Source: Phorcus lineatus
Lineage: Eukaryota; Mollusca; Gastropoda; Trochida; Trochidae
Reading direction: 5' to 3'
Length of the DNA: 64,000 nt
Assembly: GCA_921293015.1 (NCBI GenBank)
Contig: OV121081.1
Location: 44,107,877-44,171,876 of the forward strand
The notes beneath the pieces are model-generated. The model ran no database searches, had not been told where the DNA came from, and was given only the letters and a program-made list of their open reading frames with translations. Position 1 is the stretch's first letter. Each line of letters begins with the position of its first letter. The translations under genes and the position numbers were made by a program. Positions 22,306 through 35,424 of the stretch are shown one piece after another.

Positions 22306-24255
22306 AAATTTTGGTGACCAAAGTCGGAACCGTGACCTTTCATTGTTTCAAGGGTCAAGTCGTGACGTAACAGACGTGTGCCATAGTAACGTCATAGACA
22401 GAAGAGAGGTCTGACGCGCTTTGCGTTAGCTCCCAGAAAACGGCGATTTCGGCGGATTAAAGCGCTGCCGGCCCGTAAAAACGATTGAAAAGGTTAGTTG
22501 ACAACTTTATCTAACTGCTACATAGCTTTTTATGTGGAATTTTCTTTTGAAAATTTATTTAATGAGCGTTTGAAATTGCTACTTGGTCTTAACCATTGCT
22601 GCAATAGGGAAATTACCGACTTCGCGTTTCTTTAATTCAACGATGTATGTAGGCATTTTTTGACATGGCCATGTGTTTTTCAAGTCTTCTAACACAGTGT
22701 TCCTTATGTTTTTGTTAATTTTGTGAATATTTTCATACTTGATATACATATTTAGGGGCAGAATTAACCCATGGCGTTATAGTACTTTTTGAGTGCTTTT
22801 TGGCCAAAGGGTATAGTTGTACTGATAGTTTCGGCTGTCCAGCTGGCACTTAGTTGCTTCATGTAATGTCTTCAAAAACGTATTTCGGACATGTCCGACG
22901 TTTAACCTACGTTGCAATTGTATGTTAATGGGATGTAGCCATGTGGGGTATGTGTTAAACGTTGAGGCAAAAAAAATGAATAAGTTCCTTCAGTGCTGTA
23001 CACGACATTACGAGTAGTTAGGGTCGTTTCTTTTAGGTGTTCTTAGGGAATTTTGTGGCCTAAACATTTGCTAAAAGTGTGTAGATGTATATTCAAAGTA
23101 GTGGCGGCCGAATTTGGTCGCAACACACTGTATCCAAGTACAAATACACGTACTCTGGAGTTTACTCATCTGTTCACATTACACCCTTTTTGCGGCCCCT
23201 TCCCGTTCAAACTACGGCTCAAATCCGCCGTCATGGCAATCGAAAAAGATGCGCCGTGAAATTAGCTTTCGTTTGATACCATTTTCACATCGCTAACCCC
23301 TCTAGTTAGCGTTCTAGCTAAATTTTGGTGACCAAAGTCGGAACCGTGACCTTTCATTGTTTCAAGGGTCAAGTCGTGACGTAACAGACGTGTGCCATAG
23401 TAACGTCATAGACAGAAGAGAGCTCTGACGCGCTTTGCGTTAGCTCCCAGAAAACGGCGATTTCGGCGGATTAAAGCGCTGCCGGCCCGTAAAAACGATT
23501 GAAAAGGTTAGTTGACAACTTTATCTAACTGCTACATAGCTTTTTATGTGGAATTTTCTTTTGAAAATTTATTTAATGAGCGTTTAAAATTGCTACTTGG
23601 TCTTAACCATTGCTGCAATAGGGAAATTACCGACTTTGCATTTCTTTAATTCAACGATGTATGTAGGCATTTTTTGACATGGCCATGTGTTTTTCAAGTC
23701 TTCTAACACAGTATTCCTTATGTTTTTGTTAATTTTGTGAATATTTTCATACTTGATATACATATTTAGGGGCAGAATTAACCCATGGCGTTATAGTACT
23801 TTTTGAGTGCTTTTTGGCCAAAGGGTATAGCTGTACTGATAGTTTCGGCTGTCCAGCTGGCACTTAGTTGCTTCATGTAATGTCTTCAAAAACGTATTTC
23901 GGACATGTCCGACGTTTAACCTACGTTGCAATTGTATGTTAATGGGATGTAGCCATGTGGGGTATGTGTTAAACGTTGAGGCAAAAAAAATGAATAAGTT
24001 CCTTCAGTGCTGTACACGACATTACGAGTAGTTAGGGTCGCTACTTTTAGGTGTTCTTAGGGAATTTTGTGGCCTAAACATTTGCTAAAAGTGTGTAGAT
24101 GTATATTCAAAGTAGTGGCGGCCGAATTTGGTCGCAACACACTGTATCCAAGTACAAATACACGTACTCTGGAGTTTACTCATCTGTTCACATTACACCC
24201 TTTTTGCATTCCCTTCCCGTTCAAACTACGGCTCAAATCCGCCGTCATGGCAATC
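21954..24255 (+). repeat. Trimeric segmental copy, offset 3,041 bp (partner 24995-27296)
   Basis: Both blocks carry in order the seven-A tract, TTTC/TTAC, GAGGTCTGAC, ACTTCGCG, TATAGTTGTAC, TTTC/CAAC, GCGTTTAAAATT and TGCATTCCC. Left of the A-tract u22 and u25 differ, which locates the left edge within u22. Confidence 0.88.
22306..23319 (+). repeat. Satellite unit u23, B/A chimera
   Basis: GAGGTCTGAC near 101, ACTTCGCG near 314, TATAGTTGTAC near 507, TTTC at 722 but CAAC at 816. u26 repeats this set 3,041 bp downstream. Confidence 0.97.
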
Positions 24256-24333
24256 GGAAAAGATGCGCCGTGAAATTAGCTTTCGTTTGATACCATTTTC
24301 ACATCGCTAACCCCTCTAGTTAGCGTTCTAGCT
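23320..24333 (+). repeat. Satellite unit u24, A-type
   Basis: GCGTTTAAAATT near 261, TTGCATTT, TTTTTTGAC, CAGTATTCC, TGCATTCCC at 886, ATCGGAAA at 934. Confidence 0.97.
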
Positions 24334-25346
24334 AAATTTTGGTGACCAAAGTCGGAACCGTGACCTTTCATTGTTTCAAGGGTCAAGTCGTGACGTAACA
24401 GACGTGTGCCATAGTAACGTCATAGACAGAAGAGAGCTCTGACGCGCTTTGCGTTAGCTCCCAGAAAACGGCGATTTCGGCGGATTAAAGCGCTGCCGGC
24501 CCGTAAAAACGATTGAAAAGGTTAGTTGACAACTTTATCTAACTGCTACATAGCTTTTTATGTGGAATTTTCTTTTGAAAATTTATTTAATGAGCGTTTG
24601 AAATTGCTACTTGGTCTTAACCATTGCTGCAATAGGGAAATTACCGACTTTGCATTTCTTTAATTCAACGATGTATGTAGGCATTTTTTGACATGGCCAT
24701 GTGTTTTTCAAGTCTTCTAACACAGTATTCCTTATGTTTTTGTTAATTTTGTGAATATTTTCATACTTGATATACATATTTAGGGGCAGAATTAACCCAT
24801 GGCGTTATAGTACTTTTTGAGTGCTTTTTGGCCAAAGGGTATAGCTGTACTGATAGTTTCGGCTGTCCAGCTGGCACTTAGTTGCTTCATGTAATGTCTT
24901 CAAAAACGTATTTCGGACATGTCCGACGTTTAACCTACGTTGCAATTGTATGTTAATGGGATGTAGCCATGTGGGGTATGTGTTAAACGTTGAGGCAAAA
25001 AAATGAATAAGTTCCTTCAGTGCTGTACACGACATTACGAGTAGTTAGGGTCGTTTCTTTTAGGTGTTCTTAGGGAATTTTGTGGCCTAAACATTTGCTA
25101 AAAGTGTGTAGATGTATATTCAAAGTAGTGGCGGCCGAATTTGGTCGTTACACACTGTATCCAAGTACAAATACACGTACTCTGGAGTTTACTCATCTGT
25201 TCACATTACACCCTTTTTGCGGCCCCTTCCCGTTCAAACTACGGCTCAAATCCGCCGTCATGGCAATCGGAAAAGATGCGCCGTGAAATTAGCTTTCGTT
25301 TGATACCATTTTCACATCGCTAACCCCTCTAGTTAGCGTTCTAGCT
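24334..25346 (+). repeat. Satellite unit u25, B-type, 1,013 bp
   Basis: TTGCATTT and CAGTATTCC in the left half (unlike u22), but the same seven-A tract, TTTC and TTAC as u22 in the right half. Confidence 0.97.
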
Positions 25347-26360
25347 AAATTTTGGTGACCAAAGTCGGAACCGTGACCTTTCATTGTTTCAAGGGTCAAG
25401 TCGTGACGTAACAGACGTGTGCCATAGTAACGTCATAGACAGAAGAGAGGTCTGACGCGCTTTGCGTTAGCTCCCAGAAAACGGCGATTTCGGCGGATTA
25501 AAGCGCTGCCGGCCCGTAAAAACGATTGAAAAGGTTAGTTGACAACTTTATCTAACTGCTACATAGCTTTTTATGTGGAATTTTCTTTTGAAAATTTATT
25601 TAATGAGCGTTTGAAATTGCTACTTGGTCTTAACCATTGCTGCAATAGGGAAATTACCGACTTCGCGTTTCTTTAATTCAACGATGTATGTAGGCATTTT
25701 TTGACATGGCCATGTGTTTTTCAAGTCTTCTAACACAGTGTTCCTTATGTTTTTGTTAATTTTGTGAATATTTTCATACTTGATATACATATTTAGGGGC
25801 AGAATTAACCCATGGCGTTATAGTACTTTTTGAGTGCTTTTTGGCCAAAGGGTATAGTTGTACTGATAGTTTCGGCTGTCCAGCTGGCACTTAGTTGCTT
25901 CATGTAATGTCTTCAAAAACGTATTTCGGACATGTCCGACGTTTAACCTACGTTGCAATTGTATGTTAATGGGATGTAGCCATGTGGGGTATGTGTTAAA
26001 CGTTGAGGCAAAAAAAATGAATAAGTTCCTTCAGTGCTGTACACGACATTACGAGTAGTTAGGGTCGTTTCTTTTAGGTGTTCTTAGGGAATTTTGTGGC
26101 CTAAACATTTGCTAAAAGTGTGTAGATGTATATTCAAAGTAGTGGCGGCCGAATTTGGTCGCAACACACTGTATCCAAGTACAAATACACGTACTCTGGA
26201 GTTTACTCATCTGTTCACATTACACCCTTTTTGCGGCCCCTTCCCGTTCAAACTACGGCTCAAATCCGCCGTCATGGCAATCGAAAAAGATGCGCCGTGA
26301 AATTAGCTTTCGTTTGATACCATTTTCACATCGCTAACCCCTCTAGTTAGCGTTCTAGCT
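25347..26360 (+). repeat. Satellite unit u26, B/A chimera, copy of u23
   Basis: Same GAGGTCTGAC, ACTTCGCG, TATAGTTGTAC, TTTC/CAAC combination as u23. I noticed no difference between the two. Confidence 0.97.
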
Positions 26361-27374
26361 AAATTTTGGTGACCAAAGTCGGAACCGTGACCTTTCATTG
26401 TTTCAAGGGTCAAGTCGTGACGTAACAGACGTGTGCCATAGTAACGTCATAGACAGAAGAGAGCTCTGACGCGCTTTGCGTTAGCTCCCAGAAAACGGCG
26501 ATTTCGGCGGATTAAAGCGCTGCCGGCCCGTAAAAACGATTGAAAAGGTTAGTTGACAACTTTATCTAACTGCTACATAGCTTTTTATGTGGAATTTTCT
26601 TTTGAAAATTTATTTAATGAGCGTTTAAAATTGCTACTTGGTCTTAACCATTGCTGCAATAGGGAAATTACCGACTTTGCATTTCTTTAATTCAACGATG
26701 TATGTAGGCATTTTTTGACATGGCCATGTGTTTTTCAAGTCTTCTAACACAGTATTCCTTATGTTTTTGTTAATTTTGTGAATATTTTCATACTTGATAT
26801 ACATATTTAGGGGCAGAATTAACCCATGGCGTTATAGTACTTTTTGAGTGCTTTTTGGCCAAAGGGTATAGCTGTACTGATAGTTTCGGCTGTCCAGCTG
26901 GCACTTAGTTGCTTCATGTAATGTCTTCAAAAACGTATTTCGGACATGTCCGACGTTTAACCTACGTTGCAATTGTATGTTAATGGGATGTAGCCATGTG
27001 GGGTATGTGTTAAACGTTGAGGCAAAAAAAATGAATAAGTTCCTTCAGTGCTGTACACGACATTACGAGTAGTTAGGGTCGCTACTTTTAGGTGTTCTTA
27101 GGGAATTTTGTGGCCTAAACATTTGCTAAAAGTGTGTAGATGTATATTCAAAGTAGTGGCGGCCGAATTTGGTCGCAACACACTGTATCCAAGTACAAAT
27201 ACACGTACTCTGGAGTTTACTCATCTGTTCACATTACACCCTTTTTGCATTCCCTTCCCGTTCAAACTACGGCTCAAATCCGCCGTCATGGCAATCGAAA
27301 AAGATGCGCCGTGAAATTAGCTTTCGTTTGATACCATTTTCACATCGCTAACCCCTCTAGTTAGCGTTCTAGCT
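26361..27374 (+). repeat. Satellite unit u27, A-type, copy of u24
   Basis: GCGTTTAAAATT, TTGCATTT, TTTTTTGAC, TGCATTCCC as in u24, but ATCGAAAA at 934, so the duplication ends near there. Confidence 0.97.
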
Positions 27375-28388
27375 AAATTTTGGTGACCAAAGTCGGAACC
27401 GTGACCTTTCATTGTTTCCAGGGTCAAGTCGTGACGTAACAGACGTGTGCCATAGTAACGTCATAGACAGAAGAGAGCTCTGACGCGCTTTGCGTTAGCT
27501 CCCAGAAAACGGCGATTTCGGCGGATTAAAGCGCTGCCGGCCCCTAAAAACGATTGAAAAGGTTAGTTGACAAGTTTATCTAACTGCTACATAGCTTTTT
27601 ATGTGGAATTTTCTTTTGAAAATTTATTTAATGAGCGTTTGAAATTGCTACTTGGTCTTAACCATTGCTGCAATAGGGAAATTACCGACTTTGCATTTCT
27701 TTAATTCAACGATGTATGTAGGCATTTTTTGACATGGCCATGTGTTTTTCAAGTCTTCTAACACAGTATTCCTTATGTTTTTGTTAATTTTGTGAATATT
27801 TTCATACTTGATATACATATTTAGGGGCAGAATTAACCCATGGCGTTATAGTACTTTTTGAGTGCTTTTTGGCCAAAGGGTATAGCTGTACTGATAGTTT
27901 CGGCTGTCCAGCTGGCACTTAGTTGCTTCATGTAATGTCTTCAAAAACGTATTTCGGACATGTCCGACGTTTAACCTACGTTGCAATTGTATGTTAATGG
28001 GATGTAGCCATGTGGGGTATGTGTTAAACGTTGAGGCAAAAAAAATGAATAAGTTCCTTCAGTGCTGTACACGACATTACGAGTAGTTAGGGTCGCTACT
28101 TTTAGGTGTTCTTAGGGAATTTTGTGGCCTAAACATTTGCTAAAAGTGTGTAGATGTATATTCAAAGTAGTGGCGGCCGAATTTGGTCGCAACACACTGT
28201 ATCCAAGTACAAATACACGTACTCTGGAGTTTACTCATCTGTTCACATTACACCCTTTTTGCGGCCCCTTCCCGTTCAAACTACGGCTCAAATCCGCCGT
28301 CATGGCAATCGGAAAAGATGCGCCGTGAAATTAGCTTTCGTTTGATACCATTTTCACATCGCTAACCCCTCTAGTTAGCGTTCTAGCT
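27375..28388 (+). repeat. Satellite unit u28, A-type
   Basis: TTTCCAGG near 41, CCCCTAAA near 167, private ACAAGTTTATC near 196 (breaks the AGTTGACAACT inverted repeat), TTGCATTT, TTTTTTGAC. Confidence 0.97.
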
Positions 28389-29270
28389 AAATTTTGGTGA
28401 CCAAAGTCGGAACCGTGACCTTTCATTGTTTCAAGGGTCAAGTCGTGACGTAACAGACGTGTGCCATAGTACTTAACGTCATAGACAGAAGAGAGGTCTG
28501 ACGCGCTTTGCGTTAGCTCCCAGAAAACGGCGATTTCGGCGGATTAAAGCGCTGCCGGCCCGTAAAAACGATTGAAAAGGTTAGTTGACAACTTTATCTA
28601 ACTGCTACATAGCTTTTTATGTGGAATTTTCTTTTGAAAATTTATTTAATGAGCGTTTGAAATTGCTACTTGGTCTTAACCATTGCTGCAATAGGGAAAT
28701 TACCGACTTTGCGTTTCTTTAATTCAACGATGTATGTAGGCATTTTTTGACATGGCCATGTGTTTTTCAAGTCTTCTAACACAGTATTCCTTATGTTTTT
28801 GTTAATTTTGTGAATATTTTCATACTTGATATACATATTTAGGGGCAGAATTAACCCATGGCGTTATAGTACTTTTTGAGTGCTTTTTGGCCAAAGGGTA
28901 TAGCTGTACTGATAGTTTCGGCTGTCCAGCTGGCACTTAGTTGCTTCATGTAATGTCTTCAAAAACGTATTTCGGACATGTCCGACGTTTAACCTACGTT
29001 GCAATTGTATGTTAATGGGATGTAGCCATGTGGGGTATGTGTTAAACGTTGAGGCAAAAAAAATGAATAAGTTCCTTCAGTGCTGTACACGACATTACGA
29101 GTAGTTAGGGTCGCTACTTTTAGGTGTTCTTAGGGAATTTTGTGGCCTAAACATTTGCTAAAAGTGTGTAGATGTATATTCAAAGTAGTGGCGGCCGAAT
29201 TTGGTCGCAACACACTGTATCCAAGTACAAATACACGTACTCTGGAGTTTACTCATCTGTTCACATTACA
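27590..29270 (+). repeat. Segmental copy, offset 2,032 bp (partner 29622-31302)
   Basis: u28/u29 and u30/u31 share TTGCATTT, TTTTTTGAC, the four-base insertion near unit 83 and GAGGTCTGAC. They differ at units 41, 170 and 200 of u28 and at TGCATTCCC of u29, giving approximate edges. Confidence 0.75.
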
Positions 29271-29406
29271 CCCTTTTTGCATTCCCTTCCCGTTCAAACT
29301 ACGGCTCAAATCCGCCGTCATGGCAATCGAAAAAGATGCGCCGTGAAATTAGCTTTCGTTTGATACCATTTTCACATCGCTAACCCCTCTAGTTAGCGTT
29401 CTAGCT
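28389..29406 (+). repeat. Satellite unit u29, A-type, 1,018 bp (+4)
   Basis: Four-base insertion near unit 83 (AGTACTTAACGTC for AGTAACGTC), which widens the spacing of the two CRE-like sites but keeps both. Also GAGGTCTGAC, TGCATTCCC and ATCGAAAA. Confidence 0.97.
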
Positions 29407-30420
29407 AAATTTTGGTGACCAAAGTCGGAACCGTGACCTTTCATTGTTTCAAGGGTCAAGTCGTGACGTAACAGACGTGTGCCATAGTAACGTCATAGAC
29501 AGAAGAGAGCTCTGACGCGCTTTGCGTTAGCTCCCAGAAAACGGCGATTTCGGCGGATTAAAGCGCTGCCGGCCCGTAAAAACGATTGAAAAGGTTAGTT
29601 GACAACTTTATCTAACTGCTACATAGCTTTTTATGTGGAATTTTCTTTTGAAAATTTATTTAATGAGCGTTTGAAATTGCTACTTGGTCTTAACCATTGC
29701 TGCAATAGGGAAATTACCGACTTTGCATTTCTTTAATTCAACGATGTATGTAGGCATTTTTTGACATGGCCATGTGTTTTTCAAGTCTTCTAACACAGTA
29801 TTCCTTATGTTTTTGTTAATTTTGTGAATATTTTCATACTTGATATACATATTTAGGGGCAGAATTAACCCATGGCGTTATAGTACTTTTTGAGTGCTTT
29901 TTGGCCAAAGGGTATAGCTGTACTGATAGTTTCGGCTGTCCAGCTGGCACTTAGTTGCTTCATGTAATGTCTTCAAAAACGTATTTCGGACATGTCCGAC
30001 GTTTAACCTACGTTGCAATTGTATGTTAATGGGATGTAGCCATGTGGGGTATGTGTTAAACGTTGAGGCAAAAAAAATGAATAAGTTCCTTCAGTGCTGT
30101 ACACGACATTACGAGTAGTTAGGGTCGCTACTTTTAGGTGTTCTTAGGGAATTTTGTGGCCTAAACATTTGCTAAAAGTGTGTAGATGTATATTCAAAGT
30201 AGTGGCGGCCGAATTTGGTCGCAACACACTGTATCCAAGTACAAATACACGTACTCTGGAGTTTACTCATCTGTTCACATTACACCCTTTTTGCGGCCCC
30301 TTCCCGTTCAAACTACGGCTCAAATCCGCCGTCATGGCAATCGGAAAAGATGCGCCGTGAAATTAGCTTTCGTTTGATACCATTTTCACATCGCTAACCC
30401 CTCTAGTTAGCGTTCTAGCT
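29407..30420 (+). repeat. Satellite unit u30, A-type
   Basis: TTGCATTT, TTTTTTGAC, CAGTATTCC, TGCGGCC; lacks the u28 changes at units 41, 170 and 200. Confidence 0.97.
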
Positions 30421-31438
30421 AAATTTTGGTGACCAAAGTCGGAACCGTGACCTTTCATTGTTTCAAGGGTCAAGTCGTGACGTAACAGACGTGTGCCATA
30501 GTACTTAACGTCATAGACAGAAGAGAGGTCTGACGCGCTTTGCGTTAGCTCCCAGAAAACGGCGATTTCGGCGGATTAAAGCGCTGCCGGCCCGTAAAAA
30601 CGATTGAAAAGGTTAGTTGACAACTTTATCTAACTGCTACATAGCTTTTTATGTGGAATTTTCTTTTGAAAATTTATTTAATGAGCGTTTGAAATTGCTA
30701 CTTGGTCTTAACCATTGCTGCAATAGGGAAATTACCGACTTTGCGTTTCTTTAATTCAACGATGTATGTAGGCATTTTTTGACATGGCCATGTGTTTTTC
30801 AAGTCTTCTAACACAGTATTCCTTATGTTTTTGTTAATTTTGTGAATATTTTCATACTTGATATACATATTTAGGGGCAGAATTAACCCATGGCGTTATA
30901 GTACTTTTTGAGTGCTTTTTGGCCAAAGGGTATAGCTGTACTGATAGTTTCGGCTGTCCAGCTGGCACTTAGTTGCTTCATGTAATGTCTTCAAAAACGT
31001 ATTTCGGACATGTCCGACGTTTAACCTACGTTGCAATTGTATGTTAATGGGATGTAGCCATGTGGGGTATGTGTTAAACGTTGAGGCAAAAAAAATGAAT
31101 AAGTTCCTTCAGTGCTGTACACGACATTACGAGTAGTTAGGGTCGCTACTTTTAGGTGTTCTTAGGGAATTTTGTGGCCTAAACATTTGCTAAAAGTGTG
31201 TAGATGTATATTCAAAGTAGTGGCGGCCGAATTTGGTCGCAACACACTGTATCCAAGTACAAATACACGTACTCTGGAGTTTACTCATCTGTTCACATTA
31301 CACCCTTTTTGCGGCCCCTTCCCGTTCAAACTACGGCTCAAATCCGCCGTCATGGCAATCGGAAAAGATGCGCCGTGAAATTAGCTTTCGTTTGATACCA
31401 TTTTCACATCGCTAACCCCTCTAGTTAGCGTTCTAGCT
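30421..31438 (+). repeat. Satellite unit u31, A-type, 1,018 bp (+4)
   Basis: Same four-base insertion near unit 83 and GAGGTCTGAC as u29; differs in its right part (TGCGGCC, ATCGGAAA). Confidence 0.97.
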
Positions 31439-32452
31439 AAATTTTGGTGACCAAAGTCGGAACCGTGACCTTTCATTGTTTCAAGGGTCAAGTCGTGACG
31501 TAACAGACGTGTGCCATAGTAACGTCATAGACAGAAGAGAGGTCTGACGCGCTTTGCGTTAGCTCCCAGAAAACGGCGATTTCGGCGGATTAAAGCGCTG
31601 CCGGCCCGTAAAAACGATTGAAAAGGTTAGTTGACAACTTTATCTAACTGCTACATTGCTTTTTATGTGGAATTTTCTTTTGAAAATTTATTTAATGAGC
31701 GTTTGAAATTGCTACTTGGTCTTAACCATTGCTGCAATAGGGAAATTACCGACTTTGCGTTTCTTTAATTCAACGATGTATGTAGGCATTTTCTGACATG
31801 GCCATGTGTTTTTCAAGTCTTCTAACACAGTATTCCTTATGTTTTTGTTAATTTTGTGAATATTTTCATACTTGATATACATATTTAGGGGCAGAATTAA
31901 CCCATGGCGTTATAGTACTTTTTGAGTGCTTTTTGGCCAAAGGGTATAGCTGTACTGATAGTTTCGGCTGTCCAGCTGGCACTTAGTTGCTTCATGTAAT
32001 GTCTTCAAAAACGTATTTCGGACATGTCCGACGTTTAACCTACGTTGCAATTGTATGTTAATGGGATGTAGCCATGTGGGGTATGTGTTAAACGTTGAGG
32101 CAAAAAAAATGAATAAGTTCCTTCAGTGCTGTACACGACATTACGAGTAGTTAGGGTCGTTTCTTTTAGGTGTTCTTAGGGAATTTTGTGGCCTAAACAT
32201 TTGCTAAAAGTGTGTAGATGTATATTCAAAGTAGTGGCGGCCGAATTTGGTCGTTACACACTGTATCCAAGTACAAATACACGTACTCTGGAGTTTACTC
32301 ATCTGTTCACATTACACCCTTTTTGCGGCCCCTTCCCGTTCAAACTACGGCTCAAATCCGCCGTCATGGCAATCGGAAAAGATGCGCCGTGAAATTAGCT
32401 TTCGTTTGATACCATTTTCACATCGCTAACCCCTCTAGTTAGCGTTCTAGCT
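31439..32452 (+). repeat. Satellite unit u32, B-type
   Basis: GAGGTCTGAC near 101, ACATTGCTTT near 215, TTCTGAC, TTTC at 722, TTAC at 816. It starts the B-type stretch. Confidence 0.97.
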
Positions 32453-33466
32453 AAATTTTGGTGACCAAAGTCGGAACCGTGACCTTTCATTGTTTCAAGG
32501 GTCAAGTCGTGACGTAACAGACGTGTGCCATAGTAACGTCATAGACAGAAGAGAGGTCTGACGCGCTTTGCGTTAGCTCCCAGAAAACGGCGATTTCGGC
32601 GGATTAAAGCGCTGCCGGCCCGTAAAAACGATTGAAAAGGTTAGTTGACAACTTTATCTAACTGCTACATAGCTTTTTATGTGGAATTTTCTTTTGAAAA
32701 TTTATTTAATGAGCGTTTGAAATTGCTACTTGGTCTTAACCATTGCTGCAATAGGGAAATTACCGACTTTGCGTTTCTTTAATTCAACGATGTATGTAGG
32801 CATTTTCTGACATGGCCATGTGTTTTTAAGTCTTCTAACACAGTATTCCTTATGTTTTTGTTAATTTTGTGAATATTTTCATACTTGATATACATATTTA
32901 GGGGCAGAATTAACCCATGGCGTTATAGTACTTTTTGAGTGCTTTTTGGCCAAAGGGTATAGCTGTACTGATAGTTTCGGCTGTCCAGCTGGCACTTAGT
33001 TGCTTCATGTAATGTCTTCAAAAACGTATTTCGGACATGTCCGACGTTTAACCTACGTTGCAATTGTATGTTAATGGGATGTAGCCATGTGGGGTATGTG
33101 TTAAACGTTGAGGCAAAAAAAAATGAATAAGTACCTTCAGTGCTGTACACGACATTACGAGTAGTTAGGGTCGTTTCTTTTAGGTGTTCTTAGTGAATTT
33201 TGTGGCCTAAACATTTGCTAAAAGTGTGTAGATGTATATTCAAAGTAGTGGCGGCCGAATTTGGTCGTTACACACTGTATCCAAGTACAAATACACGTAC
33301 TCTGGAGTTTACTCATCTGTTCACATTACACCCTTTTTGCGGCCCCTTCCCGTTCAAACTACGGCTCAAATCCGCCGTCATGGCAATCGGAAAAGATGCG
33401 CCGTGAAATTAGCTTTCGTTTGATACCATTTTCACATCGCTAACCCCTCTAGTTAGCGTTCTAGCT
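32453..33466 (+). repeat. Satellite unit u33, B-type
   Basis: GAGGTCTGAC; 1-bp loss (TTTTTAAGTC near 371) balanced by a ninth A in the A-tract; private AAGTACCTTC near 678 and CTTAGTGAATT near 737. Confidence 0.97.
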
Positions 33467-34484
33467 AAATTTTGGTGACCAAAGTCGGAACCGTGACCTT
33501 TCAATGTTTCAAGGGTCAAGTCGTGACGTAACAGACGTGTGCCATAGTAACGTCATAGACAGAAGAGAGCTCTGACGCGCTTTGCGTTAGCTCCCAGAAA
33601 ACGGCGATTTCGGCGGATTAAAGCGCTGCCGGCCCCTAAAAACGATTGAAAAGGTTAGTTGACAACTTTATCTAACTGCTACATAGCTTTTTATGTGGAA
33701 TTTTCTTTTGAAAATTTATTTAATGAGCGTTTGAAATTGCTACTTGGTCTTAACCATTGCTGCAATAGGGAAATTACCGACTTTGCATTTCTTTAATTCA
33801 ACGATGTATGTAGGCATTTTTTGACATGGCCATGTGTTTTTCAAGTCTTTTAACACAGTATTCCTTATGTTTTTGTTAATTTTGTGAATATTTTCGTTCC
33901 TGATATACATATTTGGGGGCAGAATTAACCCATGGCGTTATAGTACTTTTTGAGTGCTTTTTGGCCAAAGGGTATAGCTGTACTGATAGTTTCGGCTGTC
34001 CAGCTGACACTTAGTTGCTTCATGTAATGTCTTCAAAAACGTATTTCGGACATGTCCGACGTTTAACCTACGTTGCAATTGTATGTTAATGGGATGTAGC
34101 CATGTGGGGTATGTGTTAAACGTTGAAACGAAGAAATTGAATAAGTTAATTCCTTCAGTGCTGTACACGACATTACGAGTAGTTAGGGTCGTTTCTTTTA
34201 GGTGTTCTTAGGGAATTTTGTGGCCTAAACATTTGCTAAAAATGTGTAGATGTATATTCAAAGTAGTGGCGGCCGAATTTGGTCGCAACACACTGTATCC
34301 AAGTACAAATACACGTGCTCTGGAGTTTACTCATTTGTTCACATTACACCCTTTTTGCGGCCCCTTCCCGTTCAAACTACGGCTCAAATCCGCCGTCATG
34401 GCAATCGGAAAAGATGCGCCGTGAAATTAGCTTTCGTTTGATACCATTTTCACATCGCTAACCCCTCTAGTTAGCGTTCTAGCT
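33467..34484 (+). repeat. Satellite unit u34, diverged, 1,018 bp (+4)
   Basis: TTTCAATG near 34, CCCCTAAA, TTGCATTT, TCTTTTAAC near 380, TTCGTTCCTG near 427, TTTGGGGGC near 446, GCTGACAC near 537, GAAACGAAGAAATT replacing the A-tract at 659-672, +4 (GTTAATTCC near 679), TTTC at 722 but CAAC at 816, private ACGTGCTC near 843. Confidence 0.97.
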
Positions 34485-35424
34485 AAATTTTGGTGACCAA
34501 AGTCGGAACCGTGACCTTTCATTGTTTCAAGGGTCAAGTCGTGACGTAACAGACGTGTGCCATAGTAACGTCATAGACAGAAGAGAGCTCTGACGCGCTT
34601 TGCGTTAGCTCCCAGAAAACGGCGATTTCGGCGGATTAAAGCGCTGCCGGCCCGTAAAAACGATTGAAAAGGTTAGTTGACAACTTTATCTAACTGCTAC
34701 ATAGCTTTTTATGTGGAATTTTCTTTTGAAAATTTATTTAATGAGCGTTTGAAATTGCTACTTGGTCTTAACCATTGCTGCAATAGGGAAATTACCGACT
34801 TTGCATTTCTTTAATTCAACGATGTATGTAGGCATTTTTTGACATGGCCATGTGTTTTTCAAGTCTTCTAACACAATATTCCTTATGTTTTTGTTAATTT
34901 TGTGAATATTTTCGTTCTTGATATACATATTTGGGGGCAGAATTAACCCATGGCGTTATAGTACTTTTTGAGTGCTTTTTGGCCAAAGGGTATAGCTGTA
35001 CTGATAGGTTCGGCTGTCCAGCTGACACTTAGTTGCTTCATGTAATGTCTTCAAAAACGTATTTCGGACATGTCCGACGTTTAACCTACGTTGCAATTGT
35101 ATGTTAATGGGATGTAGCCATGTGGGGTATGTGTTAAACGTTGAAACGAAGAAATTGAATAAGTTAATTCCTTCAGTGCTGTACACGACATTACGAGTAG
35201 TTAGGGTCGTTTCTTTTAGGTGTTCTTAGGGAATTTTGTGGCCTAAACATTTGCTAAAAGTGTGTAGATGTATATTCAAAGTAGTGGCGGCCGAATTTGG
35301 TCGTTACACACTGTATCCAAGTACAAGTACACGTACTCTGGAGTTTACAAAAGATGCGCCGTGAAATTAGCTTTCGTTTGATACCATTTTCACATCGCTA
35401 ACCCCTCTAGTTAGCGTTCTAGCT
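34485..35424 (+). repeat. Satellite unit u35, diverged, 940 bp (78-bp deletion)
   Basis: CACAATATTCC near 388, TTCGTTCTTG, TTTGGGGGC, private ATAGGTTCGG near 521, GAAACGAAGAAATT, +4 near 679, TTTC/TTAC, CAAGTACACG near 835. Seventy-eight bases are missing after GAGTTTAC, joined to AAAAGATG, removing unit positions 861-938. The junction shows no microhomology. Confidence 0.97.
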
